A stretch of DNA of 55,158 bases, from positions 1 to 55,158 of the forward strand of contig PKRH01000006.1 of NCBI GenBank assembly GCA_017577565.1, in the 5' to 3' direction. Position 1 is the stretch's first letter, and each line of letters opens with the position of its first letter. The translations under genes and the position numbers were made by a program. The notes beneath the pieces were generated by a model. That model searched no databases. It had not been told where the DNA came from and saw nothing but the letters and a program-made list of their open reading frames with translations. This DNA is from Thermoanaerobacterales bacterium (GTDB lineage Bacteria > Actinomycetota > Acidimicrobiia > Acidimicrobiales > JACDCH01). Below are positions 24,694 to 32,826 of this stretch, piece by piece.

Positions 24694-25770
24694 TCAGCGC
24701 TTCGTCGAGAACCGGCTGCGCCGCTGGTGGCGCTCGATGGCGAGGTCGACGAGCTCGTCGATCAGCTCCCCGTAGGTGAGGCCGGACGCCTCCCACACCC
24801 GGGGGTACATCGACACCGGTGTGAACCCCGGGATGGTGTTGACCTCGTTGACGAGGAGCCCCCGGCCGCCCTCCTCGTAGAAGAAGTCGACCCGGGCCAT
24901 GCCCTCGCACCGCAGCGCCAGGAAGGCCTCGACCGCCAGGGCGCGGGCCTCCTCGGCCACCTTCTCGTCGAGGGGCGCCGGGACGAGCAGCTGGCAGGTG
25001 CCGTCGACGTACTTGTCGTCGTAGTCGTAGAACTCGTGGCTCGAGACGATCTCGCCCGGCACCGAGGTGCGGGGGCGGCCGTTGCCCAGCACGCCGACCT
25101 CGATCTCCCGGGCCTCGACCCCCTGCTCGACGAGCAGCCACTCGTCGTACTGCGCGGCGAGGGCCAGCGCGCCCGCCAGCTCGTCGGGCCCGCGCACCTT
25201 GGACACCCCGACCGACGAGCCCAGGTTGGCCGGCTTGGTGAAGACCGGGTAGGTCAGGCCGGCGGCGGCCACGGCCTCGGCGGCGCCCTCCAGCTCGGTG
25301 TCGCGCAGCACGACGTGCGGCACCTGCGGCAGGCCCCGGGCGCCGAGCACCTCCTTGGCCTTGGCCTTGTCCATGGCCAGCGCGGAGGCCAGGACGCCCG
25401 AGCCGACGTAGGGCACGCCCGCCACCTCGAACAGCCCCTGGACGGTGCCGTCCTCGCCGTGGGTGCCGTGCAGCAGCGGCAGGACGACGACCGGCATGTC
25501 GCCGGCCGGCGAGACGACCTGGAACGGATCGACCGTCGTGCCCGTCGCCTCGAGCTGGGGCGGCAGCGCGTCCTGCCCGTCCTCCAGCGCCGCCACCGCC
25601 TCGTCGGCCACGACCCAGGTGCCGTCGCGGGTGATGCCCACCGGCACGATCTCGTAGCGCTCGACGTCGGCCGCCCGCAGGACGTGCGCCGCGCTGGTGC
25701 ACGACACCTCGTGCTCGGCCGACCGCCCACCGAACAGGACCACGAGGCGGACGCGATCGCTGCTGACCAT
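24694..25770 (-). CDS. ddl: D-alanine--D-alanine ligase
   Basis: 358 aa ATP-grasp enzyme joining two D-Ala for peptidoglycan. The N-terminal signature is LFGGRSAEHEVS. The central KPANLGSSVGVSKV and the C-terminal LLVNEVNTIPGFTP blocks supply ATP/Mg binding; ARVDFFYE precedes them. Length fits the family. It faces murF across 80 bp, so the D-Ala-D-Ala maker and the enzyme that uses the dipeptide are divergent rather than in one operon. ATG 25770 follows TACGCT by 8 nt with no SD. Confidence 0.96.
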   Translation of the reverse strand: MVSSDRVRLVVLFGGRSAEHEVSCTSAAHVLRAADVERYEIVPVGITRDGTWVVADEAVAALEDGQDALPPQLEATGTTVDPFQVVSPAGDMPVVVLPLLHGTHGEDGTVQGLFEVAGVPYVGSGVLASALAMDKAKAKEVLGARGLPQVPHVVLRDTELEGAAEAVAAAGLTYPVFTKPANLGSSVGVSKVRGPDELAGALALAAQYDEWLLVEQGVEAREIEVGVLGNGRPRTSVPGEIVSSHEFYDYDDKYVDGTCQLLVPAPLDEKVAEEARALAVEAFLALRCEGMARVDFFYEEGGRGLLVNEVNTIPGFTPVSMYPRVWEASGLTYGELIDELVDLAIERHQRRSRFSTKR

Positions 25771-25778
25771 GGGCTGCG

Positions 25779-25784
25779 AGCGTA
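25779..25784 (-). promoter_or_regulatory. -10 element of leaderless promoter for ddl
   Basis: TACGCT on the minus strand, 8 nt before ATG 25770; no SD between. On the other strand TGCGAAGAT (25834-25842), 8 nt before the murF GTG, is a weaker extended -10 candidate. Confidence 0.5.
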
Positions 25785-25850
25785 CCGGCCGGGCCCACCC
25801 CGGCGGGGTCGTGTCGGGCGGGGTCCGCGGAGGTGCGAAGATCGTCCGTC

Positions 25851-27185
25851 GTGGAGATGCGCACCAGCGAGATCGCCGCGGCGACCGGGGGTCGCCTCGA
25901 CGGCCCCGACGTCGTCGTGGCCGGGGCGGCCATCGACTCCCGCCGCGTCGAGGGGGGCGAGCTGTTCGTGCCGATCGTGGCCGCCCGGGACGGCCACGAC
26001 TTCATCGGCGACGCGGTCGCCGCGGGCGCCGCCGCCTACCTGACCGCCCGGCCGGCGGCGGCGGTGCGGGCCACCGGGGTCGACCCCGCCGTGCCGGCCG
26101 TCGAGGTGGCCGACACCCGCGCCGCCCTGGCGGCCGTCGGCCGCCTGGCGCGCGACCGGCTCGACGAGGCGGTCGACGGGCGCGTCGTGGGGGTCACGGG
26201 GTCGGTCGGCAAGACCAGCGTCAAGGACCTGCTGGCCGCCGTGCTGGCGGTGCGGTGGCCGACCGCGGCCGCCACCGGGTCGTTCAACAACGAGCTCGGC
26301 GTGCCGCTCACGCTGGCCGGCGCGCCGGACGGCACCCGGGCGCTGGTCGTCGAGATGGGTGCCCGCGCCGTCGGCGACGTCGCCGCGCTGTGCGCCGTGG
26401 CCCGGCCGGCGGTCGGCGTCGTGACCCGGGTCGCGGCCGTCCACACCGCGACGTTCGGCACCCTCGAGGAGGTGGCCCGGGCCAAGGGCGAGCTGGTCGA
26501 GGCGCTGCCCCCGGACGGCACGGCCGTGCTCAACGCCGCCGACCCCCGGGTCGCGGCCATGGCCGAGCGCACGGCGGCCCGGGTGCTCACCTTCGCCGAC
26601 GGCGGCGACGTGCAGGCCGAGGACGTCCGGCTCGACGCCGAGCTGCGACCGTCGTTCGCGCTCGTCACGCCCTGGGGGAAGGCGGAGGTGCAGCTCGCCG
26701 TGCGGGGCGCGCACATGGTCGACAACGCGCTGGCCGCGGCCGCCGCGGCGCTGGCCTGCGGGGTGGCGGTCGACGAGGTGGCCGCCGGCCTCGACCGGGC
26801 CGGCCTGTCCCGCTGGCGCATGGAGCTGGAGACGCTGCCCTCGGGCGCCCGGCTCCTCAACGACGCCTACAACGCCAACCCGACCTCGATGGCGGCCGCG
26901 CTGCGGGCGCTCGCCGCGCTCGACGCGACGCGCCGCATCGCGGTCCTCGGCGTCATGGCCGAGATCGGCCCGTCGAGCGACGAGGAGCACCGGGCCGTCG
27001 GTGAGCTGGCCCGGGAGCTGGGCATCGAGGTGGTCGCCGTCGGCGTGCCCGCCTACGGGGGCCGCCTCGTGGCCGACGTGGCCGAGGCGGCCGAGGTGCT
27101 CGGCCCGCTGGGCCCGGGCGACGCCGTGCTGCTCAAGGGCAGCCGGGTCGCCGGCCTGGAGCGGCTCGTCGAGCTGGTCGCCTGA
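25851..27185 (+). CDS. murF: UDP-N-acetylmuramoyl-tripeptide--D-alanyl-D-alanine ligase
   Basis: 444 aa. MurF adds D-Ala-D-Ala to UDP-MurNAc-tripeptide in the cytosol. The N-terminal UDP-binding domain contains DSRRVEGGELFVP, the ATPase P-loop is GVTGSVGKTSVKDL (about 112-125), and the downstream block TATGSFNNELGVPLT is diagnostic of MurF. NDAYNANPTSM lies in the C-terminal domain. GTG 25851 is chosen; ATG 25857 and an upstream GTG 25833 are in frame. No other division/cell-wall gene is adjacent apart from ddl, so this is not the usual dcw cluster. Confidence 0.95.
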   Translation: MEMRTSEIAAATGGRLDGPDVVVAGAAIDSRRVEGGELFVPIVAARDGHDFIGDAVAAGAAAYLTARPAAAVRATGVDPAVPAVEVADTRAALAAVGRLARDRLDEAVDGRVVGVTGSVGKTSVKDLLAAVLAVRWPTAAATGSFNNELGVPLTLAGAPDGTRALVVEMGARAVGDVAALCAVARPAVGVVTRVAAVHTATFGTLEEVARAKGELVEALPPDGTAVLNAADPRVAAMAERTAARVLTFADGGDVQAEDVRLDAELRPSFALVTPWGKAEVQLAVRGAHMVDNALAAAAAALACGVAVDEVAAGLDRAGLSRWRMELETLPSGARLLNDAYNANPTSMAAALRALAALDATRRIAVLGVMAEIGPSSDEEHRAVGELARELGIEVVAVGVPAYGGRLVADVAEAAEVLGPLGPGDAVLLKGSRVAGLERLVELVA

Positions 27186-27200
27186 CCGGGCCGGCCGCGT

Positions 27201-27222
27201 CGCCGGGCCGCCGCGCCCGGCG
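27201..27222. terminator. bidirectional terminator between murF and marC
   Basis: Perfect 8-bp stem CGCCGGGC/GCCCGGCG with a 6-nt loop in the 39-bp convergent gap. No T-tract, as is common in high-GC genomes. Confidence 0.55.
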
Positions 27223-27224
27223 GG

Positions 27225-27857
27225 TCAGGAGACGCCGCTGCGCACCCAGGTCTCGACCGCCGAGGCCACCAGCTGGACGGCGATGGCGGCCACGAGCAGG
27301 CCCATGACCCGGGACAGCAGGTGGATGCCGTTGGCCCGCAGCACCCGGCCGAGCAGGGGCGCGCACCGCATCGACAGGTAGACGACCACCAGCACCGCCA
27401 CGAGGGCCAGCACGACCGACAGGGCGCCGCCAAGGTCGTCGGCCTGCCGCACGTAGAGCATCGTCGCCGCGATGGCGCCCGGGCCGGCGAGCAGGGGCGT
27501 GCCGAGCGGGACCAGCGCGACGCTCGTCGCGTCCCGGGGGCCCTCGTCCTCCCCGGCCTCGCCGTCGGGGCGCAGCAGCTCGAGGGCGATGAGGAGGAGC
27601 AGCAGGCCCCCTGCCACCTGGAGCGACTCGAGCGAGATGCCGAGCAGCTGCAGGACCCGCTGGCCGAAGAGGGCGAAGGTGGCGATCACGCCGCCGGCGA
27701 CCAGGCTGGCGAGCAGGGCCGCCCGGCGCTGCTGGGCCGGCGGCTGGTCGCGCGTCAGCGACAGGAAGACGGGCACGTTGCCGACCGGGTCCATGACGAC
27801 CAGGACGGTGACGAAGGCGGTGGCGAACAGGGTGGCGTCGAGCGTGATCTCGGGCAT
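27225..27857 (-). CDS. MarC-family integral membrane protein
   Basis: 210 aa with about six hydrophobic helices. The MarC/UPF0056 features are the N-terminal FVTVLVVMDPVGNVPVFL, the LLLIALELLRP segment before an acidic cytosolic loop (about residues 95-112), and VPLGTPLLAGPGAI. The family has no established function; the old link to multiple antibiotic resistance was not upheld. It stands alone on its strand and is divergent from the amidase gene. The 168-bp gap 27858-28025 holds the amidase -10 but no clear signal for marC. Confidence 0.88.
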   Translation of the reverse strand: MPEITLDATLFATAFVTVLVVMDPVGNVPVFLSLTRDQPPAQQRRAALLASLVAGGVIATFALFGQRVLQLLGISLESLQVAGGLLLLLIALELLRPDGEAGEDEGPRDATSVALVPLGTPLLAGPGAIAATMLYVRQADDLGGALSVVLALVAVLVVVYLSMRCAPLLGRVLRANGIHLLSRVMGLLVAAIAVQLVASAVETWVRSGVS

Positions 27858-28011
27858 GCGCGCGTCGGGGTGGGGGAGAGGGGAACGGTTGCCGGGCCGG
27901 TCGCGCCGGGGCGCGCCCGTCGGGGCCGCCGGCGGCGTCCGGCCACGGACCTCAACGCGCCGCCCCGGGCCCGCATTCCCGGTCCCCGGGGGCCGCCCCG
28001 GCCCGGTTGGC

Positions 28012-28017
28012 TAGCGT
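28012..28017 (+). promoter_or_regulatory. -10 element of leaderless promoter for the amidase
   Basis: TAGCGT, 8 nt before GTG 28026, with no SD. Confidence 0.5.
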
Positions 28018-28025
28018 CGGGTGCC

Positions 28026-29441
28026 GTGGACTTCCGACGCACGACCGTCGCCGCGCTGGCGGCCGACGTGGCCGCCCGCCGGGTGTCGGCCCGGGAGCTG
28101 ACCGCGGCCGCCATCGACCTCGTCGACCGCCTCGACCCCGAGCTCAACGCCTTCGTCGCCGTCGACGCCGACGCCGCGCTGGCCGAGGCGGCGGCGATCG
28201 ACGAGCGCATCGCCGCCGGCCAGGAGGTCGGGCCGCTCGCCGGCATCCCGCTGGCGGTGAAGGACCTCGAGGACGCGTGCGGCTTCGTGACCTCGCACGG
28301 GTCCGCGGCGTTCGCGTCCGGCCAGCCGGCGACCGACGACTCGCCGCTCGTCGCCCGCCTGCGGGCCGCGGGCTGCGTGGTCGTCGGCAAGACCAACACG
28401 CCCGAGCTGGGCTGGAAGGCCGACACCGAGAACCCGGTGTTCGGCGCCACCCGGAACCCGTGGGACACCGAGCGGTCGCCGGGCGGCTCGTCGGGCGGCT
28501 CGGCCGCCGCCGTCGCCGGCGGCCTCGTGCCACTGGCCACCGGCTCGGACGGCGGCGGGTCGATCCGCATCCCGTCCGCGGTCACCGGCCTCACCGGCTT
28601 CAAGCCCTCTCTCGGCCGGGTCCCCTCCGGCGGGGCGGCGCCGCCGGACTGGCCCCTGCTGTCGACCAAGGGCCCGATGGCTCGCACCGCCCGCGACCTC
28701 GCCCTCGTGCTCGACGCCGTCATCGGGCCGGAGCCGACCGACCTCGCCTCGCTGCCGCTGCCCGAGGCCTCGTGGTCGCGCAGCCTCGAGGACCTCCACC
28801 CGCCCCGGGCGGTCGTGTGGTCGCCGACGCTCGGCTACGCCCCGGTCGACGCCGAGGTCCGGGCCGTCTGCGAGGCCGCGGTCCGCCGCCTCGAGGAGGC
28901 CGGCACCGCCGTCGAGGTCGTCGACCGGGTCTTCGACGAGGACCCGGTGCTCGACTGGCTGCGCCTCTCGCTCGTCTACTGCCTGCGCATCCTCGAGCCC
29001 TTCCACGGCACCGAGGTCTGGGACCGGCTCGACCCGGGCCTGGCGGGCATGCTCGAGTGGGCGCGGACCAGCGTCTCGGCCGTCGATCTCGTCCGGGCGA
29101 TCGACGCCTGCCACGCCCTGAACCTCGCGCTGGTCGACGTGTTCCACCGGGCGCCTGTGCTGCTCACGCCGACCGTGGCCGGCCAGGCGCCCCGGGTGGG
29201 GGCGCAGGCGCAGGGCACGATCGACGGGGTGCCCGACCCCAACTGGGTCCGGCTGACCTACCCGTTCAACATGACCCGGTCGCCGGCGGGCACCGTGTGC
29301 GCCGGGTTCACCTCCGACGGCCTGCCGGTGGGGCTGCAGGTCGTCGGCCCCCAGCACGCGGACGTCGCCGTCCTGCGGACGTTGGCCCTGCTGGAGGACA
29401 TCCTCGACCTCGACCCCGTGGCGCCGTTCGGACTCGGCTGA
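28026..29441 (+). CDS. amidase (amidase-signature family)
   Basis: 471 aa. The amidase-signature Ser-cisSer-Lys triad is visible as K79 (PLAVKDLED), S155 (PGGSSGGSAA) and S179 (SDGGGSIRIP). The family hydrolyses aliphatic or aryl amides and includes GatA. The absence of gatB/gatC neighbours and the acidic, hydrophobic C-terminal half make a stand-alone catabolic amidase more likely than GatA. Substrate unknown. It is followed 25 bp later by tRNA-Val. Confidence 0.9.
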   Translation: MDFRRTTVAALAADVAARRVSARELTAAAIDLVDRLDPELNAFVAVDADAALAEAAAIDERIAAGQEVGPLAGIPLAVKDLEDACGFVTSHGSAAFASGQPATDDSPLVARLRAAGCVVVGKTNTPELGWKADTENPVFGATRNPWDTERSPGGSSGGSAAAVAGGLVPLATGSDGGGSIRIPSAVTGLTGFKPSLGRVPSGGAAPPDWPLLSTKGPMARTARDLALVLDAVIGPEPTDLASLPLPEASWSRSLEDLHPPRAVVWSPTLGYAPVDAEVRAVCEAAVRRLEEAGTAVEVVDRVFDEDPVLDWLRLSLVYCLRILEPFHGTEVWDRLDPGLAGMLEWARTSVSAVDLVRAIDACHALNLALVDVFHRAPVLLTPTVAGQAPRVGAQAQGTIDGVPDPNWVRLTYPFNMTRSPAGTVCAGFTSDGLPVGLQVVGPQHADVAVLRTLALLEDILDLDPVAPFGLG

Positions 29442-29466
29442 GCGGCTTGCTAGAGTGCTCTGCCCC

Positions 29467-29543
29467 GGGCGTATAGCTCAGTTGGCTAGAGCGCACGCTT
29501 CACACGCGTGAGGCCACAGGTTCGAGTCCTGTTACGCCCACCA
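29467..29543 (+). tRNA. tRNA-Val (anticodon CAC)
   Basis: 77 nt with encoded CCA. The acceptor stem GGGCGTA/TACGCCC is perfect, the D-stem is GCTC/GAGC, the anticodon stem is CACGC/GCGTG with loop TTCACAC, and the T-arm is ACAGG/CCTGT with TTCGAGT. It reads GUG codons, a major Val codon at this GC content. Confidence 0.97.
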
Positions 29544-29545
29544 CG

Positions 29546-29585
29546 CGCGACGGAGGGCAGGCCCGCAGGCCTGCCCTCCGTCGCG
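29546..29585. terminator. strong hairpin terminator after tRNA-Val
   Basis: Perfect 17-bp stem (29546-29562 with 29569-29585) and a 6-nt loop CCGCAG, starting 2 nt after the tRNA. It also ends the convergent gene at 29603. No poly-T. Confidence 0.8.
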
Positions 29586-29602
29586 TGCCGTGCCGGGGCG
29601 TC

Positions 29603-30664
29603 TCAGCTGATGAAGCCGACGTCGACGTAGACCTCGGTCGAGGCGATGTTCGGGATGACGTCCCAGCTGGTGATCTCGGCGGCGGTCGAGCCGCCGGCCG
29701 GCACGAAGTTCAGGTACCCGGTGCTGCCGCCGATGATGTTGCCGCTGGCGTCCCGGTAGATCGCGTAGCCGTAGGGGTTCGAGATCTGCTGGTCGAACGT
29801 CGAGCGGACCGTGAACGTCGTCGTGACGTCGTAGTCGCCCGTCGTCGTCGTGACGCCCTCGGCCTCGATCACGCCCTCCTCGGGGATGTCGGACAGGCTC
29901 CAGTTCTGGGGCTCGCTGACGTTGACCTGCACGTCTGCGACCTCGGCGGTGAGGTTCTCACCGAAGAACTCGTCGCCGATGCCCATCTTCTGGCCCGGCC
30001 GCAGCATGTAGATCGTGTGCGACGCGGTGGCGAGCGCCGTGCCGTTGGCGTCGTAGGCGGAGACGCTGACCTGGATGTCGGTCACGGTCTCGTCGCCCGT
30101 GTTCTCGACGATGAAGCCGTAGGAGGCGCTCAGCTCGTCGCGGTCGAAGCCGCCCATGAAGTTGGACCACCCGACCTCGACGACCTCGACGGTGCCGCTG
30201 TCGCTCGGCGGATCGTCGTCCTCGGTGGGCTCGGGCGACCCCGTCGGGTCGGGCGCCTCCTCGGTGGTCGACGGCCGGGGGTCGGGCCGGTCCGTCCGCT
30301 CGTCGTCGCCGTCGTCGCCGCTCGTCAGGACGATGATCAGCCCGACGATCGCCACGGCCACGACGACGCCGATGGCGACGTACAGGGGCGTGCGGTTCTG
30401 GGCGCCGGGCGGCGGGCCGGCGGGGGGCACGCCGGTGTACGGGCTCGGCGTCCCGCCTTGGGGGAACCCGCCCGGCGGGGCGTAGCCGCCGGAGGGCGGG
30501 GCGAGCGGCGGGCCGATCGGGGCGCCACCGGGCGAGCCCTGGGGCGGGGGAAGGGCCGAGGCGTCGGCGGGGGCCTCCTCGCCCGGCATCTCCGGGCGCG
30601 GCGGCGGGTACCACTTGTCGTCGGAGGCCTGCCACCAGTCGGGGCCCAAGGGTGTGTCGCTCAT
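29603..30664 (-). CDS. WW-like-motif single-pass membrane protein with FxLYD-like domain
   Basis: 353 aa. The N-terminus has PDWWQASDDKWYPPP, the short tryptophan motif (DUF2510-like) frequent in actinobacterial, especially Acidimicrobiia, membrane proteins. A Pro/Gly-rich cytosolic region follows to about 90. One transmembrane helix (about 93-115), a Asp/Pro/Thr-rich stalk, and a beta-rich extracytoplasmic domain of about 190 residues complete it; the latter resembles FxLYD-type domains (SASYGFIVENTGDETVTDI, then DGN-like turns). Function unknown; probably an envelope binding or structural role. An SD GAGGAC precedes ATG 30664. Confidence 0.8.
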   Translation of the reverse strand: MSDTPLGPDWWQASDDKWYPPPRPEMPGEEAPADASALPPPQGSPGGAPIGPPLAPPSGGYAPPGGFPQGGTPSPYTGVPPAGPPPGAQNRTPLYVAIGVVVAVAIVGLIIVLTSGDDGDDERTDRPDPRPSTTEEAPDPTGSPEPTEDDDPPSDSGTVEVVEVGWSNFMGGFDRDELSASYGFIVENTGDETVTDIQVSVSAYDANGTALATASHTIYMLRPGQKMGIGDEFFGENLTAEVADVQVNVSEPQNWSLSDIPEEGVIEAEGVTTTTGDYDVTTTFTVRSTFDQQISNPYGYAIYRDASGNIIGGSTGYLNFVPAGGSTAAEITSWDVIPNIASTEVYVDVGFIS

Positions 30665-30754
30665 CAGTGTGTCCTCGTGAGGGTCGTCCGCCGGGTAGCG
30701 CAGATCGCTGGCGTGGTCCGGCGGGAGAGGTGCGTCCTGCCGGCCGGGGCGGAG

Positions 30755-30760
30755 ACTCTA
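30755..30760 (-). promoter_or_regulatory. possible -10 element for the WW-motif protein
   Basis: TAGAGT on the minus strand about 90 nt upstream of the start, inside the 209-bp gap 30665-30873. That gap otherwise holds only the carD terminator. Confidence 0.35.
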
Positions 30761-30851
30761 GGTGATGCGGGGCGGCGCGGGTCGTCACCCGCGCCGGCGC
30801 GCGGCGGCGCGGGCGGGCGCGGAGGGCGGCGGGCGGTCCCGGCCGCGGTCG

Positions 30852-30873
30852 GGCGCTCCCGGCCGGGAGCGCC
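30852..30873 (-). terminator. carD terminator
   Basis: A perfect 22-bp palindrome (arms GGCGCTCCCGG and CCGGGAGCGCC) directly abuts the carD stop codon; it would fold as a 9-bp stem with a GGCC loop. Confidence 0.7.
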
Positions 30874-31359
30874 TCAGGCCAGGGTCTCCTCGAGGCGCTT
30901 CATGGCCTCCTCCTCGCTGATGTCGAGGGCGAAGGCCAGCTCGGAGACCAGCACCTGCCGGGCCTTGACGAACATCGACTTCTCGCCGGCGGAGAGGCCC
31001 TTGTCGGCCTCGCGCAGCGCCAGGTTCCGCACCACCTCGGCCACCTGGTAGATGTCGCCGGACTTCAGCTTCTCCTGGTGGTTCTTGAACCGGCGCGACC
31101 AGTTGGTGGGCTCGCGCACGTCCTTCTTGGCCAGGACCTCGAAGACGTCCTCGACGTCCTCGACGCTGATCGGGTAGCGCATCCCGATCTCCTCCGCCTT
31201 GTCGACGGGGACCTTGAGGACGAGGTCGCCGTGGGTCATGCGGAGGACGAAGAACTCCTTGGGCTCACCGTCGGGCGGCATCGGACGCACCTCGGTCGCC
31301 TCGATGATGGCCGCACCGTGGTGGGGGTAGACGACCCGGTCCTTGACCCGGAATGTCAC
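30874..31359 (-). CDS. carD: CarD-family RNA polymerase-binding transcription regulator
   Basis: 161 aa. The N-terminal Tudor-like RNAP-interaction domain opens with FRVKDRVVYPHHGAA. The C-terminal helical DNA-binding domain includes the conserved Trp in PTNWSRRFKNHQEKL that wedges the upstream edge of the -10 bubble. CarD stabilises open complexes at rRNA and many other promoters in actinobacteria. GTG 31359 is preferred because GGAGGAG lies 6-7 nt upstream; a GTG at 31377 is in frame but inconsistent with that SD. The gene is alone, with its own terminator. Confidence 0.95.
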   Translation of the reverse strand: MTFRVKDRVVYPHHGAAIIEATEVRPMPPDGEPKEFFVLRMTHGDLVLKVPVDKAEEIGMRYPISVEDVEDVFEVLAKKDVREPTNWSRRFKNHQEKLKSGDIYQVAEVVRNLALREADKGLSAGEKSMFVKARQVLVSELAFALDISEEEAMKRLEETLA

Positions 31360-31507
31360 GCGCAGCTCCTCCAACACGTCCCTGGGGGTTCGTACAGGAT
31401 GCCACCCCGGCCGGGCTCTTCCACACTCGTCCGGCCGCCCCGCCCGGCCCGCACCCGCACGGCGCGCCGCGGGGCGGCGGAGCTGGTCCGGCGCCCGGCC
31501 CCACCCC

Positions 31508-31513
31508 TACAGT
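31508..31513 (+). promoter_or_regulatory. -10 element for the acyl-CoA dehydrogenase/crotonase pair
   Basis: TACAGT, followed by a leader of about 30 nt with SD GGGAGGA (31538-31544) 5 nt before GTG 31550. A normal leadered promoter, unlike many here. It lies in the 190-bp gap 31360-31549. Confidence 0.45.
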
Positions 31514-31549
31514 CGCTGCACGCACGGTGCGAGAACCGGGAGGATCGGC

Positions 31550-32791
31550 GTGATCGAGTGGTCCGAGGAGCAGCAGATGGTGCGCGCCGCCGTGCGCGAC
31601 TTCATCGAGAAGGAGCTGGTGCCGCACCACCGCGAGCTCGAGCACGGCGACCTGCCGCCCTACGACATCATCCGGAAGCTCGTCCGGACCTTCGGCATGG
31701 ACACGATGGCCCGGGAGCGCTTCGAGCGGACCATCGCCCGGGAGAAGGCGCTCGCGGCCGGCGAGCGGGTCGACGAGCCCGACGAGCGCGAGCGCGACCC
31801 GCAGGCGGCGGCCGACGCCGCGGCGTTCCAGCTCATCCCGATCATCGAGCTGTGCCGGTGGAGCCCCGGCCTCGTGACCGCCATGGGCGTGTCGATGGGC
31901 CTGACGGCCAGCGCCATCCTCTCCCGGGGCACGATCGCCCAGAAGGAGCGGTGGGCGCTGCCGCTCCTCACCTTCGAGAAGGTCGGCGCCTGGGCGATCA
32001 CCGAGCCCGGGTCGGGCTCCGACGCCTTCGGCTCCATGCGCTCCACCGCCCGGCGCGACGGCGACGAGTACGTCCTCAACGGCTCGAAGACGTTCATCAC
32101 CAACGGCCCCTACGCCGACACCATCGTCTTCATCTGCAAGCTCGACGAGGGCAACCCGCCCGAGGAGCGCAAGATCCTCAGCTTCGTCCTCGACAAGGGG
32201 ATGCCGGGCCTCGAGCAGTCGAAGCCGCTGAAGAAGATGGGGCTGCACAGCTCGCCGACCGGCGAGCTGTTCCTGACCGACGTCCGGGTCGGGCGCGACC
32301 GCCTGATCGGCGAGACCGAGGACCAGGAGGGCGGCGGCCGCTCGGCGGCCAAGGCCACGTTCCTCCAGGAGCGGTCGGGCGTGGCGGCGATGGCCCTCGG
32401 GATCATCTCCCAGTGCCTCGACCTGTCCGTCGCCTACGCCAAGGAGCGGGTGCAGTTCGGCAAGCCGATCGGCGAGTTCCAGCTCATCCAGGAGAAGCTC
32501 GCCCGCATGGCGGTAGCCCGGCTGAACGTCGAGAACCTCGTGTTCCGCGTGATCGAGGCCTCCGCGACCGGTCGGGGCTTCACGCTGGCCGAGGCCTCGG
32601 CCATGAAGCTCTACGCCGCCCGGGCCGCCGTCGAGGTGGCCATGGAGGCGGTGCAGCTGTTCGGCGGCAACGGCTACATGAGCGAGTTCCAGGTCGAGCA
32701 GCTGGCCCGCGACGCCAAGGTGCTGCAGATCTACGCCGGCACCGACGAGATCCAGATCACCCACATCGCCCGGGACCTGCTGAAGGACTGA
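31550..32791 (+). CDS. acyl-CoA dehydrogenase
   Basis: 413 aa FAD enzyme catalysing alpha,beta-desaturation of an acyl-CoA. The N-terminal helical domain has IEWSEEQQMVRAAVRDF; the middle beta domain has WAITEPGSGSDAF; the C-terminal helical domain has EFQLIQEKLARMA, QLFGGNGYM and GTDEIQITHIARDLL, the last near the flavin tail. The catalytic base is not conserved in position across subfamilies, so chain-length preference cannot be read. SD is strong. A crotonase follows 35 bp later, giving the first two steps of beta-oxidation as one unit. Confidence 0.93.
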   Translation: MIEWSEEQQMVRAAVRDFIEKELVPHHRELEHGDLPPYDIIRKLVRTFGMDTMARERFERTIAREKALAAGERVDEPDERERDPQAAADAAAFQLIPIIELCRWSPGLVTAMGVSMGLTASAILSRGTIAQKERWALPLLTFEKVGAWAITEPGSGSDAFGSMRSTARRDGDEYVLNGSKTFITNGPYADTIVFICKLDEGNPPEERKILSFVLDKGMPGLEQSKPLKKMGLHSSPTGELFLTDVRVGRDRLIGETEDQEGGGRSAAKATFLQERSGVAAMALGIISQCLDLSVAYAKERVQFGKPIGEFQLIQEKLARMAVARLNVENLVFRVIEASATGRGFTLAEASAMKLYAARAAVEVAMEAVQLFGGNGYMSEFQVEQLARDAKVLQIYAGTDEIQITHIARDLLKD

Positions 32792-32826
32792 CCCCGGGCC
32801 GCGTGGCCACGACCAGGAGGCCCCCG

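Noticed and set aside
25254..26990. 578-codon minus-strand frame opposite murF
   Set aside because: Antisense shadow of murF; MurF P-loop and NNELG motifs are on the plus strand.
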